Below are positions 1-9,025 of a stretch of DNA of 36,562 bases, piece by piece. Within the stretch, counting starts at the first letter, position 1. Each line of letters begins with the position of its first letter. The DNA is from Heyndrickxia coagulans DSM 1 = ATCC 7050. GTDB taxonomy: Bacteria > Bacillota > Bacilli > Bacillales > Bacillaceae_C. A program made the position numbers and the translations under genes. The notes below the pieces were generated by a model. It was not told the DNA's origin and did no database searches. It saw only the letters and a list, made by a program, of their open reading frames with translations. The stretch covers positions 1 through 36,562 of the forward strand of contig NZ_ALAS01000048.1 in assembly GCF_000290615.1 (NCBI RefSeq). Reading direction: 5' to 3'.

Positions 1-24
1 TTTTCGCTTGTGTTACCCATATCC

Positions 25-68
25 GGACACATCCCTTCGTTAATATTATATTTCACTAAAGGGTGTCC
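25..68. repeat. Imperfect inverted repeat at the cadC truncation point
   Basis: The arms GGACAC-AT-CCCTT (25-37) and AAGGGTGTCC (59-68) can pair around an AT-rich loop. The repeat lies directly upstream of where cadC-like coding sequence begins, so it may be the end of a mobile element or a terminator from a gene outside the window. It has no T-tract after it, which makes a terminator less likely. The sequence alone does not identify it. Confidence 0.4.
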
Positions 69-72
69 ATGA

Positions 73-222
73 AACTATACTAGCATCACTCTTCATAAAC
101 AAGGAATAGTGAAATATCGAAAAGAAGGAAAAATGGCATTTTATTCACTGGAAGATGAACATATTAAACAATTAATCACGATTGCTTTAGCCCATAAGAA
201 AGAAGTGAAAGTGAATGTCTAA
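73..222 (+). pseudogene. cadC: 3' fragment of cadC (ArsR/SmtB-family metal repressor)
   Basis: The frame ending at TAA 220-222 encodes the end of an ArsR/SmtB winged-helix repressor: LHKQGIVKYRKEG, then FYSLEDEHIKQL and [12 protein letters not shown]. This matches the CadC wing and C-terminal helix as I know the family. An in-frame TGA at 70-72 and loss of similarity upstream mean the N-terminal metal site, most of the DNA-binding domain and the promoter are gone. The segment before LHKQ looks shortened where the recognition helix (SHHLR-type) is expected. The stop overlaps the cadA start, the usual cadCA coupling, so this was once a normal cadCA operon. A functional repressor cannot be made from what is visible. 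Confidence 0.75.
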
Positions 223-2350
223 TCAACAAACCTTACCATCTGAACAAGAAATGAAAACCTATCGCGTTCAAGGATTATCTTGTACAAATTGTGCAGCCAA
301 ATTTGAAAATAACGTGAAAAATTTAGAAGGTGTAAAGGACGCAAAAGTAAATTTTGGAGCATCCAAAATTACAGTTTATGGTGAAACAACGATTGAAGAA
401 TTAGAAAAAGCAGGGGCCTTTGAGAATTTAAAGATTCAGGATGAAAAAGAACAAAGGATAGAGTATAAGCCTTTTTGGAAGGAAAAAGAAAATATTAAGG
501 TTTATATTTCGGCTGCATTGCTCATTATTAGTTGGTTTCTAGGAAGGCAATTTGGTGAAAATAATATTATCCCTACGATTGGATATGCTGCATCGATTTT
601 AATAGGTGGATATTCCTTATTTATTGAAGGCCTTAGAAATTTAAGTAAATTTAAATTCGATATGGATACGCTCATGACGATCGCCATAATAGGAGCCGCG
701 TTGATTGGACAATGGGGTGAAGGAGCAACCGTTGTGATCCTTTTCGCCATTAGCGAAGCCTTAGAGCGTTATTCAATGGATAAAGCTCGTCAATCGATTG
801 GAATGTTGATGGATATCGCTCCAAAAGAAGCGTTAATTCGCCGTGAAAATGAAGAAATAATGGTTCACGTGGAGGATATTCAAATCGGTGATATTATGAT
901 CGTCAAGCCTGGGCAAAAATTAGCGATGGACGGAATAGTTATAAAGGGTACATCCACATTAAATGAGGCTGCTATCACTGGAGAAAGTGTTCCAGTAACC
1001 AAAACCATTGATGATGAGGTCTATGCTGGCACATTAAATGAAGAAGGATTATTAGAAGTAAAAGTAACCAAACGGGTTGAAGATAACACATTATCGAAAA
1101 TTATTCATTTAGTAGAAGAAGCTCAAGCAGAGAAAGCACCTTCTCAAGCATTTGTTGATAAATTTGCAAAATATTACACACCAGCTATCATCATTTTGGC
1201 TACATTAATTGCGATTATTCCACCGTTATTATTCGGAGGAGATTGGAGTTACTGGATATATGAAGGATTAGCTGTATTAGTGGTTGGTTGCCCTTGTGCC
1301 TTAGTTGTTTCAACTCCAGTTGCAGTAGTTACTGCCATAGGAAATGCGGCAAGAAACGGTGTTTTAATTAAAGGTGGGATTCATTTAGAAGAAGCAGGTC
1401 ACTTAAAGGTTATTGCTTTTGATAAAACAGGTACACTTACAAAAGGTATTCCAGCGGTTACAGATATTGTGACATTTGGTGGAAATGAAAATGAGTTGAT
1501 GACGATTACAGCTGCCATCGAAAAGGGTTCCCAGCATCCACTTGGTACAGCCATTATAAGAAAAGCAGAAGAAAATGGATTGAATATTAATGGAGTTTCG
1601 GTTGAAGAGTTTCAATCCATTACAGGTAAAGGCGTAAAAGCGAAAGTAAATAATGAAATGTATTATGTAGGAAGTTCAACTCTTTTTGAAGAATTGCACG
1701 GTAGTATCGAAAACGATAAAAAACAAAAAATTGAAAAGATGCAAACACAAGGGAAAACGGTGATAGTGTTAGGAACGGAAAAAGAAATTCTTTCGTTTAT
1801 TGCTGTTGCTGATGAAATAAGAGAATCATCGAAATCCGTGATCCGTAAACTTCATCAAATTGGAATTGAAAAAACTGTTATGCTTACAGGTGATAACAAA
1901 AGAACAGCAGAAGTCGTCGGAAAAGAAGTAGGTGTTTCTGATATTAAGGCCGATTTGCTACCAGAAGATAAATTAAATTTCATTAAAGAACTTCGAGGGA
2001 AAAATCAAGGTGTCGCAATGGTCGGTGATGGTGTGAACGATGCACCTGCTCTTGCAGCTTCAACTGTTGGTGTTGCGATGGGAGGAGCTGGAACCGATAC
2101 AGCATTAGAAACAGCTGATATTGCGTTAATGTCTGATGATTTAAGTAAATTGCCATATACCATCAAATTAAGTCGTAAGGCTTTATCTATCATCAAACAA
2201 AACATTACATTCTCTTTAGCAATTAAATTAGTAGCATTGTTGTTAGTAATCCCCGGTTGGTTAACGCTTTGGATAGCGATATTTTCCGATATGGGAGCAA
2301 CATTACTTGTAACGCTAAACAGTTTAAGGTTATTGAAGGTTAAAGAATGA
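215..2350 (+). CDS. cadA: Cadmium/zinc-exporting P1B-type ATPase CadA
   Basis: This is a heavy-metal efflux ATPase of 711 residues, the usual CadA length. An N-terminal HMA metal-binding domain carries GLSCTNC (Cys23, Cys26). Membrane helices follow, then the actuator loop with TGES at 255-258. The transmembrane CPC motif (Cys359-Pro-Cys361) binds the transported ion. The phosphorylation motif DKTGTLT starts at Asp403, an HP-type motif lies at SQHPLG, and the hinge GDGVNDAP begins at 604. The family exports Cd(II), Zn(II) and Pb(II) across the cytoplasmic membrane using ATP. The ATG overlaps the stop of the upstream cadC remnant, so translation was coupled to cadC. With cadC truncated and no clear promoter visible, expression and regulation of this copy are uncertain. 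The coding sequence itself shows no break. The exact metal preference is family inference. Confidence 0.93.
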   Translation: MSNQQTLPSEQEMKTYRVQGLSCTNCAAKFENNVKNLEGVKDAKVNFGASKITVYGETTIEELEKAGAFENLKIQDEKEQRIEYKPFWKEKENIKVYISAALLIISWFLGRQFGENNIIPTIGYAASILIGGYSLFIEGLRNLSKFKFDMDTLMTIAIIGAALIGQWGEGATVVILFAISEALERYSMDKARQSIGMLMDIAPKEALIRRENEEIMVHVEDIQIGDIMIVKPGQKLAMDGIVIKGTSTLNEAAITGESVPVTKTIDDEVYAGTLNEEGLLEVKVTKRVEDNTLSKIIHLVEEAQAEKAPSQAFVDKFAKYYTPAIIILATLIAIIPPLLFGGDWSYWIYEGLAVLVVGCPCALVVSTPVAVVTAIGNAARNGVLIKGGIHLEEAGHLKVIAFDKTGTLTKGIPAVTDIVTFGGNENELMTITAAIEKGSQHPLGTAIIRKAEENGLNINGVSVEEFQSITGKGVKAKVNNEMYYVGSSTLFEELHGSIENDKKQKIEKMQTQGKTVIVLGTEKEILSFIAVADEIRESSKSVIRKLHQIGIEKTVMLTGDNKRTAEVVGKEVGVSDIKADLLPEDKLNFIKELRGKNQGVAMVGDGVNDAPALAASTVGVAMGGAGTDTALETADIALMSDDLSKLPYTIKLSRKALSIIKQNITFSLAIKLVALLLVIPGWLTLWIAIFSDMGATLLVTLNSLRLLKVKE

Positions 2351-2362
2351 TGAATAACAAGG

Positions 2363-2394
2363 AAAAAGACCATCTTACCTAAGGTGGTCTTTTT
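2363..2394 (+). terminator. Rho-independent terminator after cadA
   Basis: AAAAAGACCATCTT pairs with AAGGTGGTCTTTTT (one G-U) around a short CCTA loop. It lies 12 bases after the cadA stop and its 3' arm ends in a T-run. Confidence 0.85.
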
Positions 2395-2403
2395 ATTTCG
2401 TTC

Positions 2404-2433
2404 AATGTATGAATTTGTATAAAAACATACATT
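2404..2433. repeat. 8-bp inverted repeat upstream of the recombinase gene
   Basis: The arms AATGTATG (2404-2411) and CATACATT (2426-2433) are perfect and separated by 14 bases. The repeat sits just before the candidate recombinase promoter and could be an operator or recombination site. No protein can be assigned to it. Confidence 0.4.
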
Positions 2434-2450
2434 CATTTTCGCTTATTCTC

Positions 2451-2479
2451 TTGTCTTTTCCCTTTTTCTTCGATAGGAT
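2451..2479 (+). promoter_or_regulatory. Candidate sigma-A promoter for the recombinase gene
   Basis: TTGTCT (2451-2456) and TAGGAT (2474-2479) are separated by 17 bases and lie about 60 bases upstream of the recombinase start. The match to the consensus is moderate. Confidence 0.4.
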
Positions 2480-2538
2480 TGAGACATCCTACAAAATCGT
2501 ACATTCAAATCGTTGATTTTTAAAGGGAAGGAGAAAAG

Positions 2539-3114
2539 ATGACGACACCAAAAAATGTGCAGCCAATCCGTAGTCAGCAGCAATTAGACGATATGAAATG
2601 GGCGTTAAAACGCCACTGTTTGCCCCGAGATTACATTTTATTTGTGTTAGGGTGTGAAACAGGCCTACGGGTTGGAGACCTGCTTAAAATCAAAACTGAA
2701 GCGATTCTGAGGCTGAAAAACAAAAAAGAGAAGGTTTTACGAGTAAAAGAAGGAAAAACCCAAAAAATCCGCGATATTTATATTGGCCATTGTTTTGAGG
2801 AAGTGTATGAATACGCAGCTGGATTAGACAGTGAGTGGCTCTTTCCATCCAGGAAAGGAAACCGGCCGATTACACCGACACAGGCTTATCGCCAGCTGAA
2901 AAAGGCGGCTGATTTTGCCGGAGTAGAGCATGTTGGTAATCATACGCTCAGAAAAACATTTGGCTATTGGTTTTATAAAGCCACGAAGGATATTGCCACG
3001 TTGCAAGAGATTTTGAACCATTCTCATCCTTCTGTTACTCTCCGTTATATCGGGATCACAGAAGAAGAAACTCAAAATGTCTTGAAACATTTTAGCGTGT
3101 TTCAGGATAAATAA
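2539..3114 (+). CDS. Short tyrosine recombinase (phage integrase family), catalytic domain only
   Basis: The 191-residue protein carries the catalytic set of tyrosine recombinases. Arg44 lies in TGLRVGDLL, and Lys73 or Lys76 in the beta-hairpin EGKTQK. His135-x-x-Arg138 lies in NHTLRKTF, His161 in LNHSHPSVTLRY, and the nucleophile is Tyr170. The usual XerC/XerD or phage integrase is about 300 residues with an N-terminal SAM-like core-binding domain. Here only about 25 residues precede the catalytic fold, so DNA binding must be reduced or supplied in another way. The ATG has a good Shine-Dalgarno site (AAGGGAAGGAG). Two hairpins follow the gene. It lies between the cad genes and a scar zone, which fits a mobile-element origin, but no attachment site was identified. 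Confidence 0.88.
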   Translation: MTTPKNVQPIRSQQQLDDMKWALKRHCLPRDYILFVLGCETGLRVGDLLKIKTEAILRLKNKKEKVLRVKEGKTQKIRDIYIGHCFEEVYEYAAGLDSEWLFPSRKGNRPITPTQAYRQLKKAADFAGVEHVGNHTLRKTFGYWFYKATKDIATLQEILNHSHPSVTLRYIGITEEETQNVLKHFSVFQDK

Positions 3115-3150
3115 AAATTCGGACTGTACAAAATGACAGTCCAAAAATTT
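3115..3150 (+). terminator. Terminator hairpin after the recombinase gene
   Basis: GGACTGT (3121-3127) pairs with ACAGTCC (3136-3142). Flanking AAAATT / AATTTT bases can extend the stem and a T-rich stretch follows. Confidence 0.65.
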
Positions 3151-3156
3151 TACTCC

Positions 3157-3181
3157 GAATAGCTTGTAGCTATTCTTTTTT
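3157..3181 (+). terminator. Second terminator hairpin after the recombinase gene
   Basis: GAATAGCT (3157-3164) and AGCTATTC (3168-3175) form a perfect 8-bp stem with a TGT loop, followed by a run of six T. Confidence 0.8.
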
Positions 3182-3274
3182 ATTTCTACGAATCTGATCG
3201 CAAATCTTATTTCAGTTTGCTAGTCTCGAAGGCATACATCTCCTGCGCGCACCCACCATTATTAGGCTGCAATG

Positions 3275-3331
3275 TTGAAAAAATTGTCAAAAACACAAAA
3301 ATATTGTAAAATAATATAAATTTTTCAATAA
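3275..3331 (+). promoter_or_regulatory. Promoter of the YqcI/YcgG-family gene with flanking inverted repeat
   Basis: TTGTCA (3284-3289) and TAAAAT (3307-3312) are 17 bases apart, a good sigma-A promoter about 80 bases before the start codon. TTGAAAAAATT (3275-3285) and AATTTTTCAA (about 3321-3330) form an inverted repeat bracketing the promoter. That could be an operator or only AT-rich coincidence. Confidence 0.55.
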
Positions 3332-3390
3332 TTGGCATTATCTTATTATTATCACCATACACACGGTTGGTAAAAAAGGGGGGAAGCTTA

Positions 3391-3978
3391 ATGATTAAAA
3401 TTAGTTCACTTTTGGATCAAGAAAAAATCAAAGAGGGAATGGAAAAAGGTATTCTAAAGGAATGGATGATTACCACCTATTCTGATTTTCGAAACTCGTT
3501 ACTTGATGATTCTGCTCCATATCCTTGTTATTTTGCAGTAGAAGCAGAAAAAAATGGGCTTATTCGTTATATATTTGCTGAATCGGCTTACGATACGCAT
3601 GAATTATTAAATATTAGAGACGGAGTTTATGAATACATAAAAAGCTACAAATCTATAGGTAAAAGAACGACACTAGTTATCTTTTTTAAACCTTCAGAAA
3701 ATGAATTGCGAGCAGAAGACTATAAAAAACAATTTTGGAATGTTGTTAAATTTTTGAATGAAAATGATCCGGAACCTTGGCCTTCCGAAATTCCAAAAGA
3801 TCCAAATCATCCTGAATGGGAGTTTTGTTTTGGAGGAGAACCCATCTTTTTAGTTTGCCGGGCGCCGTTTTATTCGGATAGGAAAAGTAGATTTACTGCT
3901 AATGGTCTTGAAATTACGATGCAACCTCGTGGTACACTTGACGATATTACGGCTGATACGAAATTGGGTCAACAGTCT
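3391..3978 (+). pseudogene. YqcI/YcgG-family protein, C-terminus lost at an IS junction
   Basis: The ATG at 3391 has a strong GGGGGG-type ribosome site 7 bases upstream, and a promoter lies before it. About 195 residues match the YqcI/YcgG family of Bacillus (usually about 250 residues). The conserved blocks are EPWPSEIPKDPNHPEWEF, CFGGEPIFLVCRAPFY and GLEITMQPRGTLDDITADT. Biochemical function is not established for the family. Similarity stops at about 3975; the frame then runs through the reverse complement of a transposase gene and stops at 4000-4002. The last 50 or so residues are therefore missing. A truncated product could be translated, but I treat it as a gene remnant. Confidence 0.75.
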
Positions 3979-4985
3979 TGTCCATCGAAAAACCATATTT
4001 AGACTCTTTGATATAGTTTTCCAGACAGGCTCTCTGATTATAAAATCTCCAAATATCCATAGGTTCCCAGTCCATCGTTGTCACAATGGCTTCATAATCC
4101 CAGAGAAAATCAAACAATTGAAGCTGGTCTTCCTCATACTTGTCAGCTTTTCGGATGACCGCAACTCTTCTTGGCTTTTCCCAGGAAGTTGCTTGGTAGT
4201 AGACTGTTTTTCCCTCTATAACAATCAGCTCATCATCAACATACCGGATCCACGGAGAATTGTCGTTTTCAACATACTTTTTCAATCTTGATGTCCATTT
4301 CAGTTTGCCGGCGTAGTTAATCTTCTGCTGCTCCCAATAACTGTAAAACTTTTCTCCGCCAAATCCCTTGTCAAAACGGGCGTACCGGATAAGGTACTGA
4401 GCGGAGAGCAATCGATAGGTTTCCTCGGCAAATTCAATTCCGTTGTCAGCTGAATGGACGTTTTCCGGTCTTAGCACACCGTTTAAGCAAAGATGGGATT
4501 TTCCTTCAAAAACGAGAAGGGGGTGGTAGCTTTTTCTGCCCGGCTTATGGGGGTTCACCCCGATTTTCGCTCCCTCCTGGTTTCCATAAACCGTTTCGAC
4601 ACTTGAATCAAAGTCAAGAATGAGATCGGAATCCAGCTATGGTTCGATGATGTCCATCACCCGTTCTTTGAATTCTATGGCAGCATCCTCGATTTTCTCC
4701 AACCTTAATAGATCCTTGCTTAAAAGCGTATAATGCGGGCATTTTCCTCCTAAGAAAGCACGAATCAAAGGGTCATTCTGGAGTGATTGAAAATGAAACA
4801 TACGGGAGCAATCTGCCATCCAGCCCGCAATCAGATATACAAATATTTTACTTAGAGGAATTTGCCATTGTCTTTCTTTAAGCAATCAAACCCCCGGAAA
4901 GTCTGCTGGATTTTCATCCGTTCCAGAAATTGCAGAAATGGGAGGATGCCACTAAATTTTGTACTATTCTTTAAATTGAATTCAT
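3972..4985 (-). mobile_element. IS1380-family insertion sequence remnant
   Basis: This stretch holds the decayed minus-strand transposase described in the overlapping pseudogene entry. The 3' end of the element is missing: transposase sequence joins the YqcI/YcgG gene directly at about 3975, with no terminal inverted repeat or target duplication. The outer boundary on the high-coordinate side is uncertain. Confidence 0.7.
3975..4975 (-). pseudogene. IS1380-family transposase, frameshift, stop codon and C-terminal truncation
   Basis: Reading the minus strand, an N-terminal part (about 4975-4862) gives STKFSGILPFLQFLERM and MKIQQTFRGFDCLKK. It shifts frame near 4862 and continues as PLSKIFVYLIAG and LQNDPLIRAFLGG. 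A TAG at 4639-4637 interrupts the frame within IIEP*LDSDLILDFDSS. The frame then goes on with YGNQEGAKIGVNPHKPGR, SYHPLLVFEG and WRFYNQRACLENYIKE, ending KYGFSMDKT. The DFDSS and ACLENYIKE blocks fit the first Asp and the Glu region of IS1380 DDE transposases. About the last 50-80 residues are absent. With three separate lesions the gene cannot encode an active enzyme. Confidence 0.85.
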
Positions 4986-5014
4986 ATTTAATTCTTGAGA
5001 CAGGAATGATATAA

Positions 5015-5959
<945 letters not shown>

Positions 5960-5975
5960 TTGGCCTTGCAGGTTT

Positions 5976-6007
5976 AAAAGAAGGCAGCAGCGGAAAGTGC
6001 CTCTTTT
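5976..6007 (+). terminator. Terminator after the malA-like remnant
   Basis: AAAAGAAGGCA pairs with TGCCTCTTTTT (one bulge) 17 bases after the stop codon and ends in a T-run. Confidence 0.65.
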
Positions 6008-6393
6008 TAAAAACGAACCGGGTACTTGAGGCAACCAAAATACTGCCGAGAATGAATAAAGGGCCGTGAAACATATACATTTAAGGCGGCTGTCAAGCGG
6101 GACGGCAGGCGTTGGTTTTCTCAAAAACGGTCCGGAGTGCGAAGGTTGAATGAGGTATACCGGCCGGAATTGAAATAATGGAAGGGGCGAAAAGGAATGC
6201 GGGCTTTTCGCCTTTTTCATGAAGCGTGGAGATTCGAGGATTGGTGCTAACTGGTTAAAAGACCCCCGGAACAAGGCAAATGATTTCAAACAGCAGCTCA
6301 TTTTCATACGGGTATTCCGGGTGATGCAGGACCACCATTTTTTTCCTTGTTATGTTAAAGTAAGGGTATTCAAAAAATACGGGAGGGAAGCAT
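6008..6393. other. Non-coding gap before the EIIA gene
   Basis: I find no convincing gene between the malA remnant and the EIIA gene. The only clear structure is the terminator at 6186-6217. A 60-codon frame ending at 6401 overlaps the EIIA start but has no ribosome site or recognisable motif. Confidence 0.5.
6186..6217 (+). terminator. Strong rho-independent terminator
   Basis: GGCGAAAAG (6186-6194) and CTTTTCGCC (6204-6212) form a perfect 9-bp stem with a 9-base loop, followed by TTTTT. No intact gene ends here, so it probably ended a gene now degraded or lost between 5960 and 6186. Confidence 0.8.
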
Positions 6394-6882
6394 ATGTTTA
6401 AACTTTTTTCAAAAAAAGCTGTAGTGGAAGAACTTGTTGCGCCAATGAGCGGGAAGGTTGTTCAAATAGAAGATGTGCCGGATGAGGTGTTCAGCCGGAA
6501 GATGATCGGGGATGGCATAGCCATTGAACCGGATGAAGGCGTTGTGGTCTCACCGGTGGACGGGGAAATTGTCCAGTTCTTCCCAACGAAGCATGCGGTT
6601 GGGCTGGAGACAAAGAGCGGCTTGGAAATATTGATTCATATCGGCATGGATACTGTTGCTTTGAACGGGGAAGGGTTCGAAGGCTTTGTTCAACAGGGGG
6701 ATCGTGTAAAAGCAGGTGATAAACTGGTCACCTTTAACCTCGAACAAATCAGGGAACGTGCGGAAAGTATCATTTCCCCTATCGTCATCACCAATTTCGA
6801 TGCCGTGGATACGCTAACCAAAACCGCTGAAACATCGGCAAAACGCGGTGAATCGGTGTTATTGACGGTGAAAATGAAATAG
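6394..6882 (+). CDS. PTS EIIA(Glc)-type phosphocarrier
   Basis: This 162-residue protein is a stand-alone EIIA of the glucose superfamily, similar in size to Crr and B. subtilis YpqE. The characteristic histidines are His67 (TKHAVGLE) and His82, the phosphorylated one, in ILIHIGMDTV. The N-terminal block is VAPMSGKVVQIEDVPD. In the cytoplasm such proteins carry phosphate from HPr to an EIIB/EIIC sugar transporter. The ATG follows a clear GGGAGGG ribosome site. No EIIBC gene lies next to it. Its neighbour is a truncated 6-phospho-alpha-glucosidase gene, so it could be the survivor of an alpha-glucoside uptake cluster, but the terminator between them argues against a shared operon. The substrate is unknown. 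Confidence 0.92.
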   Translation: MFKLFSKKAVVEELVAPMSGKVVQIEDVPDEVFSRKMIGDGIAIEPDEGVVVSPVDGEIVQFFPTKHAVGLETKSGLEILIHIGMDTVALNGEGFEGFVQQGDRVKAGDKLVTFNLEQIRERAESIISPIVITNFDAVDTLTKTAETSAKRGESVLLTVKMK

Positions 6883-6898
6883 CTTTCCTGCAGATGGA

Positions 6899-6960
6899 AA
6901 ATGGGAAGACACACGCCCATCTAAATGCACGGATACATTTGGAACGATGTCTTCCCATTT
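6899..6960. repeat. 13-bp perfect inverted repeat after the EIIA gene
   Basis: AAATGGGAAGACA (6899-6911) and TGTCTTCCCATTT (6948-6960) are perfect complements around a 36-base loop. The repeat lies 17 bases past the EIIA stop. It may stabilise the mRNA end or assist termination, or it may be the relic of a small element. Confidence 0.65.
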
Positions 6961-7006
6961 CTTTACGCTATTTCAATGCATGAACAAAATCAGCGTAACA
7001 TTACGG

Positions 7007-7034
7007 GCGGGATGCCGAAACTTCCCGCTTTTTT
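7007..7034 (+). terminator. Terminator for the EIIA transcript
   Basis: GCGGGA (7007-7012) and TCCCGC (7023-7028) form a stem followed by six T. The T-tract is on the plus strand only, so it serves the EIIA transcript and not the convergent peroxidase gene. Confidence 0.65.
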
Positions 7035-7038
7035 ATTG

Positions 7039-7515
7039 TTATGCCTGCAGCAGTTCCTCAATCTTTGCCTCCAGCTCTTCCGGTTTTGTCCGTGAGCCGT
7101 AATAGCCGATGACATGGCCGTGCCGATCGACGAGAAATTTATTAAAATTCCATGTAATTTTTTTCTCCCCTGCCTGCTCGAGCAATTCGGCAAACAGCGG
7201 GTTCATTTCTTTCCCCTTCATTTTACTTTTTTTAAACAACGGGAATGTTACGCCATAGTTGGCTTGGCAAAATGCTGCAATTTTTTCGCTTTCGTCAAAC
7301 TCCTGTTTCATGAAACTGTCGCTCGGAAAGCCAAGCACGGCAAACCCCTTGTCTTTGTACTTTTCGTAAAGGTGCTCCAGCCCCTCATACTGGGGTGTAA
7401 ATCCGCATTTGCTTGCCGTATTGACAATAAGCAGCACCTGGTTTTTATATTTGGCCAAAGACTCTTTCTCTTCTCCAGTAAGCCGTTCAAAAGAATAGTC
7501 GTAAATGGACATCAT
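7039..7515 (-). CDS. Glutathione peroxidase-family thiol peroxidase (BsaA-like)
   Basis: The 158-residue, single-domain enzyme reduces hydroperoxides in the cytoplasm. Bacterial homologues of this Cys type often use thioredoxin or bacillithiol-linked reductants instead of glutathione. The peroxidatic Cys37 lies in NTASKCGFTPQY, and the other tetrad residues Gln71 (MKQEF), Trp122 and Asn123 (TWNFNKFLVD) are present. Cys83 in AFCQANYGVTFPLF is at the expected place of a resolving cysteine. Two ATG codons are adjacent (7515 and 7512), with ribosome site AAGGAGA before them; the second is equally possible. The gene stands alone and is convergent with the EIIA gene. The family assignment is firm; the electron donor is inference. 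Confidence 0.93.
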   Translation of the reverse strand: MMSIYDYSFERLTGEEKESLAKYKNQVLLIVNTASKCGFTPQYEGLEHLYEKYKDKGFAVLGFPSDSFMKQEFDESEKIAAFCQANYGVTFPLFKKSKMKGKEMNPLFAELLEQAGEKKITWNFNKFLVDRHGHVIGYYGSRTKPEELEAKIEELLQA

Positions 7516-7885
7516 CAGTCTCCTTTTCCCCGGAAATTTTATTTCTTGTCATTATCGTAAAGTGAATGTGGGGACATGTCAAATGATGGGCTGGTGATAT
7601 CACGGCCTGGTTTTGTGGCTCTGTTGTTTGGGCGGACACCAACTGTTCAAGGTGTGAAAGTAAATGAGTGGAGTAGGAAAAAATTGCAAAAAATGATTTA
7701 TTTCAGACTGGATAAATATTAAAATAGGTGTATGAAGATACACACTCATATTTTTTAAGGGGGGGATGATGGTGCCCGTTTTTTGATCAACAGCAAATGA
7801 AGATGCCATTTTAACAAACAGCGGGTTGGCAGTATTAGCTGTCAGAGACAGATGGAGTTTTAATTGCAGGGAGAAAAGTGAGCAC
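7516..7885. other. Intergenic region upstream of the LysE-family gene
   Basis: No gene is supported in these 370 bases. GTGTAT-GAAG-ATACAC (7730-7745) is a compact 6-bp palindrome upstream of an AT-rich T-run, and it could be an operator or hairpin of the downstream gene. A GGGGGGG purine tract at about 7760 precedes only a 6-codon frame. Confidence 0.4.
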
Positions 7886-8530
7886 ATGAATATTTTTAGC
7901 TACATTGTTTTAGGGCTTTCCCTCTCAGTGCCAGTTGGCCCCATTACGATTGAAATGGTTAAGAGGGGGATCAAGAAAGGCTTTTTGCATTCCTGGTTTG
8001 TCGGCTTGGGCGGGATGTCCGCCGATGTTGTTTTAATGTTTTTGATTTATTTCGGTGTATCTACATATTTAACTACACCAGTTGCGAAGCTGATGATGTG
8101 GATTTTCGGGTGTATCATTCTTGTATACTTAGGCTATGAGAGCATTAGAGATGCTTTTAGAGAAATCACCATACCAGAGGAGAAAAAGAAAGGAAATTTG
8201 CTGCAATCTTTTCTGTCAGGCTTTTTGATTGCGATCTCTAATCCACTGAATATTATATTTTGGATTGGCATTTATGGGTCGGTTTTAACCACAATTTTAA
8301 ATACGGTAAATTCGGGAAAAGCTTTACTTTACAGCAGCGCGATTTTTATTGGGATAGCTGCCTGGGATATAACGGTAGCTTCTTCCGTTCACTTTGGAAG
8401 AAAATTTGTTCATCAGCGTTTTTTAAAATGGCTGTCTGTCATTGCCGGGATTGCCTTAATTGGATTTGGCATACATTTCGGGTATCAAGCCGTGAAAAGT
8501 TTGTATTTAGTAGGCATCGGCCACGAATAA
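7886..8530 (+). CDS. LysE/RhtB-family amino-acid exporter
   Basis: The 214-residue membrane protein has the N-terminal signature of the LysE/RhtB translocators: a first helix with SVPVGPITIEMVKRG, then LHSWFVGLGGMSAD. The central GFLIAISNPLNIIFWIGIYG block is the conserved Asn-Pro region of the family. About six hydrophobic segments are visible, at the usual length of 200-215. Such proteins export amino acids or similar small molecules by proton exchange. The ATG at 7886 follows GGGAGA and gives the normal N-terminus; a longer frame back to 7826 lacks a ribosome site. It appears monocistronic. The substrate cannot be inferred. Confidence 0.88.
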   Translation: MNIFSYIVLGLSLSVPVGPITIEMVKRGIKKGFLHSWFVGLGGMSADVVLMFLIYFGVSTYLTTPVAKLMMWIFGCIILVYLGYESIRDAFREITIPEEKKKGNLLQSFLSGFLIAISNPLNIIFWIGIYGSVLTTILNTVNSGKALLYSSAIFIGIAAWDITVASSVHFGRKFVHQRFLKWLSVIAGIALIGFGIHFGYQAVKSLYLVGIGHE

Positions 8531-8684
8531 CCAGGTGGTTTAGGATGCTACATGAAGTCATCGCGCTTACGGCCATACAAAAGGCTTTTTTCTTTTTTAG
8601 AAAAAAGTAGCCGCTTCCGCAATGCCCCATCTTTCGCATATTTGCTTTTTCAATTCTCATACTAAAGGCGAAGGAGGGATGATC

Positions 8685-8882
8685 ATGCCAAAACGGAAGC
8701 ACGATGCCGAACAAAAGAACAAAGAAGGCTTTGACTCAGCCAAAACCGATTCCGAGTATTCAAGGGAATTGCAGCAGCTGGGCGATGGGGCAGGCAGCGC
8801 GGCAGCCAACCGCATGCACAAAGAAAAAGCAAAAAAGATGAAATCCTCCAAAAACCAGGGAGAATGGAAAGGAATGCATTGA
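8685..8882 (+). CDS. Small lysine-rich hydrophilic protein
   Basis: This 65-residue protein has a very strong ribosome site (AAGGAGGG, 7 bases before the ATG) and a strong terminator just after its stop, so it is very probably expressed. It is hydrophilic and rich in Lys and Glu (MPKRKHDAEQKNKEG at the start, KEKAKKMKSSKNQGEW near the end), with a Gly/Ala/Ser-rich middle. I do not recognise a family. Size and composition resemble minor small proteins of Bacillus spores, but no SASP signature is visible, so this is only a resemblance. Confidence 0.7.
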   Translation: MPKRKHDAEQKNKEGFDSAKTDSEYSRELQQLGDGAGSAAANRMHKEKAKKMKSSKNQGEWKGMH

Positions 8883-8888
8883 AAACGG

Positions 8889-8919
8889 GTCTTCACTCTT
8901 TAAGAGTGAGGGCTTTTTT
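8889..8919 (+). terminator. Terminator after the small lysine-rich gene
   Basis: GTCTTCACTCTT-type arm (from 8889) pairs with AAGAGTGAGGGC (8902-8913), with G-U pairs near the base, followed by six T. Confidence 0.85.
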
Positions 8920-9025
8920 GCGGTGGCGGGTCTTGCGTTACCTTGGTACATTTGTACATTGAAAGCAGTGACAAATTGGCAACGGGAATGCCTGAATCCA
9001 GTTTATGGAGCCAAATGACGCATAA

